43,954 bases of DNA from Rhizophagus sp. LPA8_4_AMF (GCA_021464525.1 JADRCO010000199.1:1-43954); one strand, 5' to 3'; positions 17,075-32,409 are shown, counted from the stretch's first letter. Numbers and translations are program-made. The notes: a model not told the origin generated them from the letters alone.

Positions 17075-18145
17075 AAGATTAAATATTTTTTTTATGTATA
17101 TTATTTGTATTTCTATTGTGTTCATATTTCATTTAGTAAATTGTACAAATATATATATATATTTATACTATAAAAAATGTAAAACTTTTTTTAGCTATTA
17201 TTATTGTTAATCTTTAATTAATAGTAAGTAATATATACAGTAAATAAATAATTTTTCAAAACGATCAATAATCACGTGAGACTTGCTTGGAAACAAGGAA
17301 CATGAAAAAACAAAGAAATTTTTATTTTTACAAATAACGTAATAATAAACTTACCATTGATGGCGCTGTAATACAAGAAAGGAAAAAGATAATATGCAGA
17401 TAAATGAAGCAATTAAAATAATTGATTGGATAAGCAATTGATGCACGTTTAAAATTAAGAAAAATTAAGGAGGTTTAAAAATGATCAAAGAAATCAAAGC
17501 AGGTTGAAAATTTGATCGTTAAAAATAAATAAGTATATATATGTGTATGAGAGAAATCCATTGTATTATTTATTGCCATATAAAGAAATTTCAACTTACA
17601 ATAATGGTAATTTAGTTTTTAGGGTGAGCTTCGTATACAAGCTTCTATGATCATTAGTTTAATGTGTTACACAATAAAAGAGATTATATAACCATTAACT
17701 GAGTGATTATTAGTTATGATCATAATTCAAATGACTTTTTTTACTTCAATTGTAAATGTGGCTGGATTTATAAAGTACGGATTTATGAGTTATGGGATTA
17801 CTTTTTGTGAACCAACCAAAATCATTTATTGAGGAAAGAAATAAGCATCATTTCCCAAATTGGTCGAACAGCCTTTATAAAAATAAAAAAAATAAAAGGA
17901 TTACGAAAAAAGGTCAATCCGTTAATCGTTACCTGATGCTAAAAAAAGAATTTCTTCCGTTACGCAAAATTCAATTATTTTCAAGTACAAATAGCCCACA
18001 AATTTCCACGCTTTTTTTTTTTCATTCAAAAAAAGAAAAAAATACGAGAACAACAATATCAAACGAAATTCATATTATCCTCTTATCCTCCACAACTTTA
18101 CAAACAAATAAACTCTTCTTTATCTCTAAATTTATCCCTCAAAAA
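17075..18145 (+). other. intergenic region and probable 5' leader of the small acidic gene
   Basis: About 1.07 kb without a supported gene. The last 85 bases before the ATG at 18146 are C/T- and A-rich (tracts such as CCTCTTATCCTCC), like leaders of well-expressed fungal genes. The frame of the next gene stays open upstream to an ATG at 17792, which could add 118 residues (see findings). A CACGTG E-box-like site lies near 17273. Confidence 0.5.
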
Positions 18146-18454
18146 ATGTCTTCCTCAACTGGTAACAAAACTCTTGTCTACGACGCTCTTAAAACTTTAA
18201 ATACTCCTACTGAAGATTCAAAAAACGATTTTTTTGATGACAGTGAAGATTTATATGTTCCTGAATCTTTCTCTGCTTTCTTTGGTGGTGTAATTTCCGA
18301 ACAAGATATTCAAGACGCTATTAATCAACTTGAACAAGAAAAACAAAAAGAAACCGAAAAGAAGGTAAAAGATAATCAAACTGATAGTTCTAACACTTCA
18401 GATGAGGAAAATGATGGAATATTGAGCAAATTCAGGAAATTTATTAAAATGTAA
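18146..18454 (+). CDS. small acidic protein of unknown function
   Basis: One exon encodes 102 residues from the ATG at 18146, which sits in a good fungal context (CTCAAAAAATGTC). The sequence is Ser/Asp/Glu/Lys-rich. It starts MSSSTGNKTLVYDALKTL, has an acidic middle (DFFDDSEDLYVPESFSAFFGG) and a predicted Glu/Gln/Lys helix (NQLEQEKQKETEKKVK), and ends ILSKFRKFIKM, an amphipathic basic tail. There is no signal peptide, membrane segment or cysteine pattern. I do not recognise a family. An upstream in-frame ATG at 17792 would give 220 residues, but the extra part is low-complexity and poorly protein-like, so I chose the downstream start. Confidence 0.6.
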   Translation: MSSSTGNKTLVYDALKTLNTPTEDSKNDFFDDSEDLYVPESFSAFFGGVISEQDIQDAINQLEQEKQKETEKKVKDNQTDSSNTSDEENDGILSKFRKFIKM

Positions 18455-20215
18455 ATTATAAGTAGAAAAAGTAGATTTGGCATATTTGTTATTTATTTAA
18501 ATTCACACACACACGTATATATATATTTCAATTTTGGCATTTTTTTTGTAATTTATATCTTAACTTTGTATGATACAATTATCTAAATATAAAATAGATT
18601 TTACTTTAAAAAAAAAAAAAAAATTTCCACGTAAAATTTGTACGATAAATCAACTTAGATAGCCTTTTTTAACTGTTAAAAAAAAGAATAAATTTGTCTT
18701 TGCCACCATTTCCATAGCGTGCGTGACCGGTTGTGCATATGCACAGTACCTTTGTTTTTTGCATACTCAATATTACGACGATGATCGTGGCGATCGGGAT
18801 GATCGTATAATTCTAAAACTCTAAAACTTAGCATTTACTCAAAAATCTACCTGCTATTAAAAAGAGTCCTATTTCAGTTCTGTTTCTAGAATTTTCTAAA
18901 TTATGGCGTCACAGACTCCTCTTGGTAATTACAGTAAACTCATTGAGAAAGACACCAAACATATCCATCAAATTAAGCTTCAAATAACACATTCTCTTTA
19001 GTGGAAACTGTAATAAACGACTTAAATGACGCACTAAGACCCAGTTAAATGATACAGAGATCGGGTGAAAATATTGGGTACCTTTAGAGATTACATAAAA
19101 TTATTTGTTGAAGAGACAAAAGTAATAAAGTAATTCACGAAAATGAGAAAAGTATAGAAAAAGCGAAAACATTATTGAAAGAACAATTCCTGACATTTCT
19201 TCAATGTGATAAATCCTGCATATAACAACAAATCTTCGAGTAATAACGTGTCGTGCATAACTCTTTTAAGAAGAACGTCATTCTCAGAAATTCAACAATA
19301 TATTTAAGCAATTCACCGTTTCGATCGATAAATATGTTTATCAAATGTAGTTGAAACATTACTCTTAAGAAAGGCTGAAAAAAAAATTGGCTTGATTAAA
19401 AGTGTACACTTTGTGCACTTTGTGGCAGTATAAATTATACCGCCTATGTTGAAAGAAACGGTGTTGACGAAGTTGACGTTTTCGCCCTAACCGTAATGCA
19501 AATAAACAAAGTCAATTTACTGTAAATCGGCAAATTATTAATATAAAGATAAATTATGTTATCTCGGTTTTAGATACTGTACAGTACATCTGTACATACG
19601 TTGCTTCCTACAACTTTAGATGGTAGAAAACTGATCGGTTCCATCGGCAAACTAAACTCTTGACCTGATAAAATGTACCGGCATCATTTTCATTTTTAAA
19701 GTGAGCGTGTCCCTCACGAGTTATCTAGAGTTTTAAGAACGTGGGACACGTTACCGAAAAATTGTTTATAATGAAGTCCTGTCAATTGTCCACCACAGAA
19801 TAGGTTAAAGGACAACGGGGTTTTGCTGTCGTTTTCGCTTCATAGAGCCTAATTTTAGGACAAAATCAAAAAAAGTGTAAAGCGTAAGAAACAATGATCA
19901 TGACGAAAAAATATAAAGCGTGAGCATGAGTGTGAGTACTCCCAGAAATCCATTTCTATGTTTGTTACGAAGGGAGGTACATAACCTAATTAACCCATTC
20001 CTCCTCCAGAATCGGTAGACAACCTTCTTTTCGAGGTTTCAGTAATATTTGTAACAATCACTTACCCGATAAGTCACACATCGCTGGCGCAGTATTGTGC
20101 ATGCACATGCATGGTCATGTGATATTATATGTTCAACCACATTTACTCTTCTTCAGGGTTGTCATTTTGTCATTTTGTTAATCTTGGTCATTTATAAATT
20201 TAGATAAAATACTAA
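18455..20215. other. gene-free segment with palindromic inverted ends; possibly a decayed insertion
   Basis: This 1.76-kb stretch is less AT-rich and has more CpG than the flanking intergenic DNA. No intact frame is present. Short plus-strand stretches around 18.9-19.25 kb read like worn protein sequence, beginning near MASQTPLGNYSKLIEK at 18903, but I recognise no family. The palindromes TGTGCATATGCACA (18732-18745) and TGTGCATGCACA (20096-20107), each flanked on its outer side by TGACC / GGTCA, lie in inverted orientation 1.37 kb apart. That could mark the ends of an old element, but no target duplication is visible. Confidence 0.35.
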
Positions 20216-23821
<3,606 letters not shown>

Positions 23822-23997
23822 ATTGAATTGAACGATCATTATTTTAATTTTCTAAGATCAGATCATTATTATTGTTATTGTTATTATTATTATTATGCAT
23901 TATTATGCAAAAGAATGTTTTTTTAACCTTTTTAATTAATAAATTTAATAAAACTCGTACCATTAATGTTAAATTAAATAATAGATGTAATAAGTAA

Positions 23998-24430
23998 TCA
24001 ATTGTAATATGAACGTTTCAATGATCGATATTTTCTCAAATAATAAAGTGTTTCTATTTCTTATTATAATAATAAAAAAAAAAAAAAAGATATATTATAT
24101 TATATATATATATATAAAATATTATAAAAATAAGTAAATAAATAAATAAATATACCTTTAATTACATATTCTCCTAAATCAATAGCTTTTTTGATTTCAT
24201 CATAATTTTTTAAGTCACGATTTTTTAAAAATGCAACTTTTAATTTTGGACGAAAAAAATTATTGTAACCTGATGGATATTCTCTACCTAAGAACAGAAG
24301 CTAATATATAATATATATATTTAATATTTTATATTTTTAATAATAGAGAAATTAATTTAATCTATTAGAAAATAAAGAGGAAGACCTTTTTATATAAATC
24401 TCTGACTTGATATTTCAGTGGGTTCGACAT
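23998..24430 (-). CDS. ETFRF1: LYR-motif mitochondrial protein, ETFRF1/LYRM5 type
   Basis: Three short exons (24386-24430, 24156-24300, 23998-24059) join in phase to 83 residues. The product begins [20 protein letters not shown], continues [29 protein letters not shown] and [18 protein letters not shown], and ends RSLKRSYYN. This tracks the Complex1_LYR family member LYRM5/ETFRF1 along its whole length: LYK motif, REYP, FLKNKD, GEFV.KE.E.LY.LRKYR. In animals that protein binds electron-transfer flavoprotein and displaces its FAD in mitochondria; the fungal role is inferred. The first donor, GTCTTC, is weak, but the join is supported by the protein match and phase. The gene converges on cullin-1, with 176 bp between the stop codons. 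Exon 3 is only 62 bp, which explains why no long frame marks the gene. Confidence 0.88.
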
Positions 24431-24721
24431 AATAGATTACAAAGTACTCCCAAGGTTAAAAAAATTAAAAATTACGGAAAATTTTGATCGGCAAAAAAAA
24501 TAGATCTACATTGCATATTAATAAATTATAAAATAACACTAACCGCAGTATTTAACATAAGTAGTAATATCGTAACATATTAATATATATATATCATATA
24601 TAATAATATAATGTAACTAAATATAACAAATAAAGTAAAAACCATATGCATTAATAAATAATTTGCATTTAAAATTAATAACAAAATTTTATTGAGTTTT
24701 ATCTAAAAAGGACTTAGTATT

Positions 24722-24842
24722 CTAGATATAGTACTTATCACTATCACATTCATCAAAAAAGCAGGGTTTACATAAAACATGTGATTTAATACATTTTTGA
24801 AAGGGTCTTTTAAGTTTAAAATTGGTTAAAGGTTTTTTTACA
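24722..24842 (-). CDS. possible cysteine-rich 3' exon, orphan
   Basis: After a good acceptor (a T-run ending in TTTAG), about 39 codons stay open to a stop at 24722-24724. The peptide contains RPFQKCIKSHVLCKPCFFDE followed by CDSDKYYI, giving a C-x6-C-x2-C-x4-C spacing that looks more like real protein than random AT-rich translation. I found no convincing upstream exon or start codon, so it may be a relic, part of an unrecognised small gene, or chance. I assign no function. Confidence 0.22.
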
Positions 24843-25891
24843 CTAAAAAAAACAAATAATGATTTAAAAAAAAAAATAAAAATAAAAACTTCCAATTTGC
24901 CAATAAAACAAAAGATAAAAATTTTGAAACTAAACTAAAAATTAACAATTAATATTAAATTTGTGACGCATTATATTATTATTATTTACTTAGATTTGTA
25001 ATTAAAAAATTAAATATGCATTTATTTTATAATTCTTTTGATGTCATCACAGATAATAAATATGTATAAAATGTATAATGTGATATGCATTTACCGTATT
25101 TAGTCGAATAAATTTTTGAGTTGACAGATTTTTACACCGAATCTATCCTCTAATAAGTTACCGAATCTTAAATTATAAATATTTATACTCATATATATAC
25201 TAGAATATTTCCAATTTAAAACTAATTTATTTATTTTAGTTTTCCGCGTGTTTATACTTGAAACATCATATTGAACAAGATAACGTTAGTTATCATAATC
25301 AATAATAATATTCTTTAATAATAAATACTCGCTCTTCTCTCTCTCTTTTATTACTTGTTTTCTTCATTCTTTCATTTTATTATATATTATTATTATTATG
25401 ATATGAAAAGATTTTCATTTTACATATAAGCACGAGAAATTTCAACGGTTTACACCTATTATTATAATATATTTATTTGTTATTCGTTATACGACTGCTA
25501 AACTTTATCTTATGAACCACTCAAAATTTTGATTATTTACTTCTTTTCCCTCGTTTCTTTCGTTTGAAGGTATATTTTCTAAGTTGTACCGATATCACAC
25601 AAAATTTTTTAATTTTTTTTTATTTCATTTGTTAATAAAAAAAAAAAAGAATCCAATTTAAAACTGTTAAAATTTTTATTTTTTTTTTTTCATTTTTTTT
25701 TTAACGAGAATAAAAAAAATTTGTTTGTCTCCTTTTATTTTCAAACAGTAATATTCCTTATTTAATATTTATCATATCCCTTTCTTTTCCTTTTTTAGCA
25801 TTTAACAATTATATATTTTACTATTTTTACGTATTAATTTTTTTTTTTCATATATTATATATATACATACATACCGTAACATACATACATA

Positions 25892-25915
25892 AATATATAT
25901 ATATATATATATATA
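25892..25915. repeat. (AT)n microsatellite
   Basis: About 12 AT units lie upstream of the 1840-residue protein gene, preceded by several ACAT units. Simple sequence, probably polymorphic. Confidence 0.8.
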
Positions 25916-26020
25916 ATTTATTTATATTATATTTTATATTCTCCCTTTTTACACTCGCTTTTTTACTCTTCTTATAAAGTTATCTTAAAAAAACTGATCC
26001 GAAAAAAAAATACCAAAAAA

Positions 26021-29000
26021 ATGGATTAGTAAGTTATAATATTTTAACAGTTATTACTAACAAAGAGAATATATAATAAAGCATATACTTATTATTTTTA
26101 TAAAAAAATTAGTTATTGTTTAATACAAGTACGACTTGAAGGTCGCGACATACCAGTTGACGTTGGTTATTCACAAGGAACTTCTGTTCAAGCTGTGCTT
26201 GAAAGGGTAAGTAAAATATTAGAAACATCCATATTTTAAATAGATCATTTTGTTGTTTTAATACTTACTTTGGTTTTTAACTTTTAGGCATGTAAAACTC
26301 TGAACATATATGATTCCTGGAATCACGCTTTATATAGTGAATTATTTAAAACTTGGTTATGTGAATCACATTTATTATCATCATATCCAGCTGAAGTAAG
26401 TTATAATAATTATTTCATTATTCAATCAATCATTATATCTGTTTATTAATTAATTTGTTTAATTATGTAGGATACATTAATAGTTCGAAAAAAGACACCT
26501 GAATATCTCGAACTTGTATATAATGAAGAAAATCCAAAAAAGGTTTTTAATTATTATTTTATTATTTTATTTATTTTATTTATTTTACATATTTAATAAA
26601 TTTCTTTTTTTTTTTTTTTTTTTTAAATAAATTTTTTAATTTTTTTTTTTTTTTTTTTGATCAAATAAATTTTTAGCGTACAGTTTCATTATCAACAAAT
26701 AATACCGTACAAACAAAACGAAGAGGAGTTTTTAGTAGTACAAAAACATCTTTGAAAACGCGTTTTCATCCTGAAACAATTTATTTAGCTGCCATATTAT
26801 TTTCAAGTGATAATAAAATATTAATTACATCAGGTACTAAAATGTTTCCTACTGTAGAAGTAATAAAGGATAGTAAAATATTTACCAATTTTGAAGATGA
26901 TAGTGAAGAATTTGCTCATGTTATAAGAACTTCTCTGGATTGGGCTACTTCAACTGAATTTGATCATAAAGATGATGATTCTGATTCTTTACATTCTTCT
27001 CATTCAAATAATACTGGTGGTGATTCTTCTTCTGATAATAATTCTTCCCAATTTTATGGTGATCAAGATACTCTATGGACTAGTTCTTTTGGTCAAGCCG
27101 CTTTAAAATTAAAGAATGAATTATCTTTAGAATCTTTAGGAACTTTATATGAACATGTCGTACAAATGAATACTTCAAAATCAAAATTTATTGTAGCCCT
27201 TCAACATGTACCAAATTGTATTAAGGATGAAATAGCTCCTGATCTCATAAAATCTGGTGTATTAAAATGGAAAAATTTTGATGAAACTAGTTCTATTTAT
27301 CAAAAAGATCCTCATCCTGTTTGGTCAAATTTTATTGAAAAATGGTGTTCTCGTCAAACAAAATTATCTCCTGGACTTTATTTAGGTGTTTTATATACTG
27401 AAAGTACTTTACAAGGTATTAAAATATTAGTACCAAAAGATCGTAAACAATTCATTCCTTTGGGTAAAGTAAGAGATGAAGCTACAATTACTCCTGAGGA
27501 AGCAAGTTGGATTAAATCTTTAACTTGTTTAAGTCAAGATTGTTTTATGGATTTAGCTATGGCTACTAGATCTGATCAAGATAATAATAAGTCATCTTTA
27601 GGACAATTTCAATCTTCTTTTTTAGATTGTTATCATAAATTACAACTTGATACTAATCTAAATTGGGAATCTGGTGATATTTATGGTGATCAAACTGTTG
27701 ATATTTATTTAGATTTACAAACTAATCAAATGTATACTATGATGGGTGAATTGGATGATAATATAATTGAACAATATAGTGGTAATTCTTCTTCATCTCA
27801 AAATGATTTATATTTAGATCCAAATATTATTAATAATAACAACATTCATAATAATAATCACAATAATAATAAATTTAAAAACTTTTATAAAAGTACTAGT
27901 AATAATAATAGTAATAATAAGTTAGAACAACAACAACAACAACAACAAAAACATGATGATGATGATAATGGTGAAAAAAAAGAACAAAAAGAAGAATCTC
28001 AAAAAGAAAAAGAATTTGAGAAACGAAAACAGCAACAACAGGAACAAGTTTCAGCAGATTCATTTCGACATTCTACCAAAGATAATTATGAGGAACAAGA
28101 AGTAAATTATGTTATTGATGCTGATGATAATGGTAATAACGATAATGATGATAATATAGAAACTATAGTAAAAGATGAAGAATTAAATAATGATGATAAA
28201 GCAAAAATTTTTAAAATGTCATTAAGTGCACCAGAATCTGAATATGATGAAGATGAAGGTGGTTCAATGGTTAAAACTTGTACTTCTACAGGTGGTGCAA
28301 CTTCTGTTGCTGAAGAAGTTGCATCTTCTTCAATTACCTCTTTTAACGTTGGAAATACAATTAGACCTTTCATTCGTATAATTTTAATTGTAAAACCCAT
28401 GCGTCAACCACATCAAATTCGTGGTCCTTACTATTCTCGTTTATGTATGTTATATCCTTTTCCTTTATATGATGCTCTTCAACATGCTACCTTTAATACT
28501 TCATTATATGCTTGTTCTCGTCGTGCGATGCAAATTTTACAAGCTTCAAAAACTTATTTTACTCAAGAATTAGTTAGACGATTACAAAAAGTTGATAATT
28601 TTTCTGAAGTAAATGAACAAAATCTTGAGGATTTCTTTTTTGATCCTGATGAGTTTAATAAAGTTCCCGATGATGCACGTAATATTCAGCAAGCTATTGA
28701 TGTTATTCGGGATGAAATTGTTACTTTGAGACAACAATGGAATGCTACTTCTTGGACAATGACAGCTATTGAATGGGATCGTCAAAGAACAATGCAAGCT
28801 TATAGTTTTGGTGGACGACCAATGACTCTTAATGTTTCTAGAACTGGACCAAGTCGAGCTGCTTCAGTTTATAATTTAAGTCTTTCCAATAATAATAGTA
28901 CTGATGAAGATAATAGTGTTAATAGAAAAAGATTATCTGCCAATTCAAAATTTTCTTCTGATACAGTTTCACAAATTGAAATTCTTCGAGATGTTATGGT

Positions 29001-31917
29001 ACATGCACCTGATCGTGCTTGGAATCATATTAATTTCTTAGGAATTCCTATACCTACTAATAATGAAGTTAATAATAATAATAATAACAATAATAATAAT
29101 ACAAATATATCTAATAATAATAGTAAAGATAAGAAAAAGAAACAGAATGATAAACAGAATTCCACTCAATCTTATTCTAGACCCATTCCACCATTATTAG
29201 CAGCATATTTAGCTTCATCACCTGTTATTGTAGCTCCAACAATAAACCGCTCTTCTTCAATATCTTCTACAGTTTCATCAATTTCATCAAATGCTTCTTC
29301 TCCAGGAGGAACAACTACTTTACCTGCAAGAAAGAGATCCGCCGGACATCGTCTCATGAGAACTTTCGGTTTTGGAGGAAATCGAAATAATAATGTACAA
29401 CAGCAACAAATCAATTATGGTGAATCTTCCGATCTTCTTAATATTGCAAATAACAATCAAAGTAAAGGTGGTTTAGAAAATAATAAAAAACTTGTGTCTA
29501 AAACAAAGAAAATGAAAGAACTTCAAATTGAAGAAGAAAATGATGATGATGATGATGCAATCACCATTACAATTCCTACTCCTTCAAATACATCTCATCA
29601 ATTTAATCCAATTATTCCATCATTTACACTTGAATCTGCCGAAATTAAGGATGAAAAAACGGAAGTTCAATCTTATAAGTTAGAAGAAAATATGTTATTA
29701 TCGAATCCTGAACAAAAAGAAGTTAAAAAGAATATTGATGTTGTTATTTCAACGGAAAATTTTGATGATTATAGTAATGTTGAAAAGAAGAATTTAAACA
29801 AAATTGATAAGGTTGAAAATACTAATGAATATGTCGAAGTTAACAAGAATATTATTGAGAATGAAAGTAAAATTTTAGAACCGAAATTAATATCAAAAGT
29901 TGATCCAGAATTTCAAAATTTAATTGATATTATTGAAAATAAGTCAAAATCGCAATTGGAATCCGATACTTCTATAACATTACGTATTGAGGAAAGTAAT
30001 ATTAAAACCGACAATAAAACTTCTATAAATAATATAAATAATGAAGCTTTAAAACTCACTATTGTGAATGAAAAAGAGGAAGATACTAACATTAATGCAA
30101 TTCCAGAAGAATCTCCAATAGATCCAATAGATAAGAGTGAAAATAAGGATGAAATCATCAAAGAAAAGGAATCATTTAATATTGATTTGGAAAAAGTTGA
30201 TGGAACTTATACTATTATGGATGTTGATGTTGCAATTGAAGAAAATATAGAATCTTGGAACGCATCAAATAAAAAGTTAACGATAGTTTCTGAAGATTCA
30301 ATGAATAATACATTGACTACATCCAATTCTACTTCAACTTGTACTTCTACGACTCATACCACTACTACTTCAGCTACTGATACTCCATTATCATCAAGAG
30401 ATTCATCATCTCCATCAACGCCTCATCCTAATCCTCCTCCGTCAACACCAACAAGTGGACTTGTTCTTGCTCAACCGTCGCTTTCTGATGCTTCGTTTTC
30501 TTCATCAGTTCCTTCTACTCCACATTTTCCTCCTCCTCTATTTTCACAATCAATTCCTCCAACACCTTCGACACCATATTTTCCAGCTGAATTTTCACAT
30601 TCACTTTCACCCGAGACCTCAAGACCTGAAACTCCTGATTTTCCTCACGATTTATATCATCAATTATCATCACCACCAACACCCCAGCTTGTTCCTCGAA
30701 AATTATCAGATATAGAAACTAATGGTCCCCAAGTTCCTTTGTCTTCTCCATCATCAGAAACTCCATTACACGCATTAATTTCATCATTACCATCAACTCC
30801 ACAATTTTCACCTTCAGCTCAAAATTCGAGACCTTCAACACCTCAATTGAATTCACCGACATTGTTTGAGGAATTGAAAAAAGCGACATTATTTGTACAA
30901 CCTCAATCTCCTACTGCACTTTATGAAGAATTTATTAACGTACAAAAAACTAATTCTTCACCATCCTTCCAAATTTCTCCCCCCGTTTCTCCGTCATCAC
31001 TTCCTCCTCTTCCCTTATCAGTTCCATCAACCCCTCAATCAACATCGCACTTTTCGGTTTCTATTCAATCACCTAACATATCGTTTAAAGAAAAATTTCA
31101 TACTACACCAGTCATATCTACAAGAAATTTATCCCGAACAACGACTTCACCGCTTGTTAGTCCTGTATCTAAAATTTCAACCTCACCAATATCTACACAT
31201 GCTGTAGCTACTTCTACTACAAATTCCACAAATTCACCTTCAGTATCATTGAATTCACCAATGATATCGAGACCTCCTCTTACTCGATCAAAATCAGCAT
31301 CCGGACGACCTACACCTCCTCCATTACCTATTTCATCATCAGCCCGTCCACCACCACTCCCTCTTCCTCCAACATGGCCAACCCTTAAAAAAACTAAGAA
31401 ACCTGAACCAAAGAAAGATGAAATGGAACTGGAACTAGGTGCAGACCTGTTTACTTTTCAACGTAAAACACGTTCTAGAGCTTCAAGTCTATCTGAAGGA
31501 AGTAGTTTGGAATTGAAAAGGAGACAAGATTCTAAATATCCGCATGGTTTAGATGAATACAATGAACGTATTGGTTTAGAACAACAAAAAATAACTAACG
31601 ATAATGCTGCAGGTTTAAAGATTATCTCATCTGTAAATGTTCCAAAGCCTCAGACAAATGGAACTTTTAAGAATCTTTACTTTGAAAAATCTTATATAGA
31701 GTCAATACCGAAAAATCATGAATTTTTAATGGACATTAAATCAACATCTTTAACAAACGATGAACCAATCGCTACTAATGAAGTAAAAGAATTAAATGTA
31801 AACAGTGTAGTTAATAGTATTGCGAATAGATTTGAAAGTCGAATACTCACTCACCAAAATAATGATGGAAGTGAAAGAAATGATGCCGAATATTTACGTT
31901 ATTTACAATTTTCATAA
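26021..31917 (+). CDS. 1840-residue protein of unknown function with Ras-association-like N-terminus
   Basis: Five exons (26021-26028, 26113-26206, 26288-26395, 26471-26542, 26677-31917) join in phase; the first carries only 8 coding bases. The N-terminus (MDYYCLIQVRLEGRDIPVDV, then SVQAVLERACKTL and DTLIVRKKTPEYLELVYNEE) has the beta-beta-alpha-beta look of a ubiquitin-fold RA or PB1-like domain, but I cannot confirm this. A first well-packed region spans about 120-400. A second, about 650-830, contains RPFIRIILIVKPM, YSRLCMLYPFPLYDALQHA and SRRAMQILQASKTYFTQEL. Between and after these are poly-Asn, poly-Gln and acidic tracts. Residues about 1320-1670 are a Ser/Thr-Pro-rich tail with repeated PSTPxF motifs, and a basic stretch (KKTKKPEPKK) follows. 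I do not recognise the family; a large signalling scaffold is a guess. Confidence 0.8.
27823..27951 (+). repeat. AAT and CAA trinucleotide repeats within coding sequence
   Basis: Runs of AAT/AAC and CAA codons encode Asn-rich and Gln-rich stretches in the unassigned 1840-residue protein. A second Asn run lies at about 29071-29102. In-frame triplets are expected to vary in length between strains. Confidence 0.85.
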
Positions 31918-32409
31918 AATTCATTAAAGTTATTAAAAATTTATATACGTTAAATTTATTTTATTAATATTTTGTATAGAAAATTTTTCATATTATATTA
32001 TTATTGAATTAGGAAAGAAAAATACAATATTTTTTTCTTTCTTTATCTTTTATTTAATATGTACTTAAAAAAAAATTATATTTGATTGTAGAGTTAAATT
32101 ATTTATTTATTTTTATTTTAAATTTTTTTTTATTCTTGTTAATAAAAAAATATTTCTTTGAATATTTCCTAAATATGGTTTTTTTAAAAACAGGTATTAA
32201 ACGCGTAATTCATAACGGATATAAAAAACGTGCAAGCACACTTTTATCAAGTTGCACAATAGACGCGTTACGTAACTTTTGATACTTAAACGACACATCC
32301 TTGTGCTAAGTAATTATTTTAATAAATACTGACCGTCACCGTTCCTGCGGATTTTTCGTTTTCACAAAGCGATCTTACTTATAAGGGGTTTTAAAAGAGT
32401 CTTTGAATT
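31918..32409 (+). promoter_or_regulatory. DNA2 upstream region with two MluI cell-cycle boxes
   Basis: The 492-bp gap starts with the AT-rich 3' flank of the preceding gene. The half nearest DNA2 contains ACGCGT at 32201-32206 and again at 32263-32268, about 209 and 147 bp before the ATG. ACGCGT is the MCB element bound by the fungal G1/S factor MBF (Mbp1/Swi6 or Res/Cdc10), which drives replication genes. That DNA2 is so controlled here is inference. Confidence 0.5.

Larger units (their letters stand above)
24431..26020. other. long divergent intergenic region, LYR gene / 1840-residue protein gene
   Basis: Nearly 1.6 kb of very AT-rich DNA lies between two divergent start codons. It holds homopolymer runs, a pyrimidine tract near 25325-25350 (CTCTTCTCTCTCTCT) that may belong to the leader of the downstream gene, an (AT)n run at about 25892-25915, and CATACATACATA repeats. 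One possible cysteine-rich exon fragment on the minus strand is listed separately. Confidence 0.5.

Noticed and set aside
17380-17395. Tiny minus-strand exon-like sequence with a TATTACAG acceptor and GTAAGT donor
   Set aside because: Only about 11 bp with no neighbouring exon that extends a frame.
18455-20215. tRNA or 5S rRNA genes in the less AT-rich segment
   Set aside because: I looked for A-box/B-box patterns and cloverleaf-like arms and found none I could support by eye.
28107-28400. Open frames antisense to the 1840-residue protein gene, and others at 29172-29414 and 29913-30161
   Set aside because: They are shadows of triplet-biased coding sequence on the plus strand and have no splice or motif support.
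30455-31207. Alternative plus-strand frames rich in Leu/Phe/His within the Pro-rich tail
   Set aside because: These are out-of-frame readings of the SSTP repeats; composition explains the openness.
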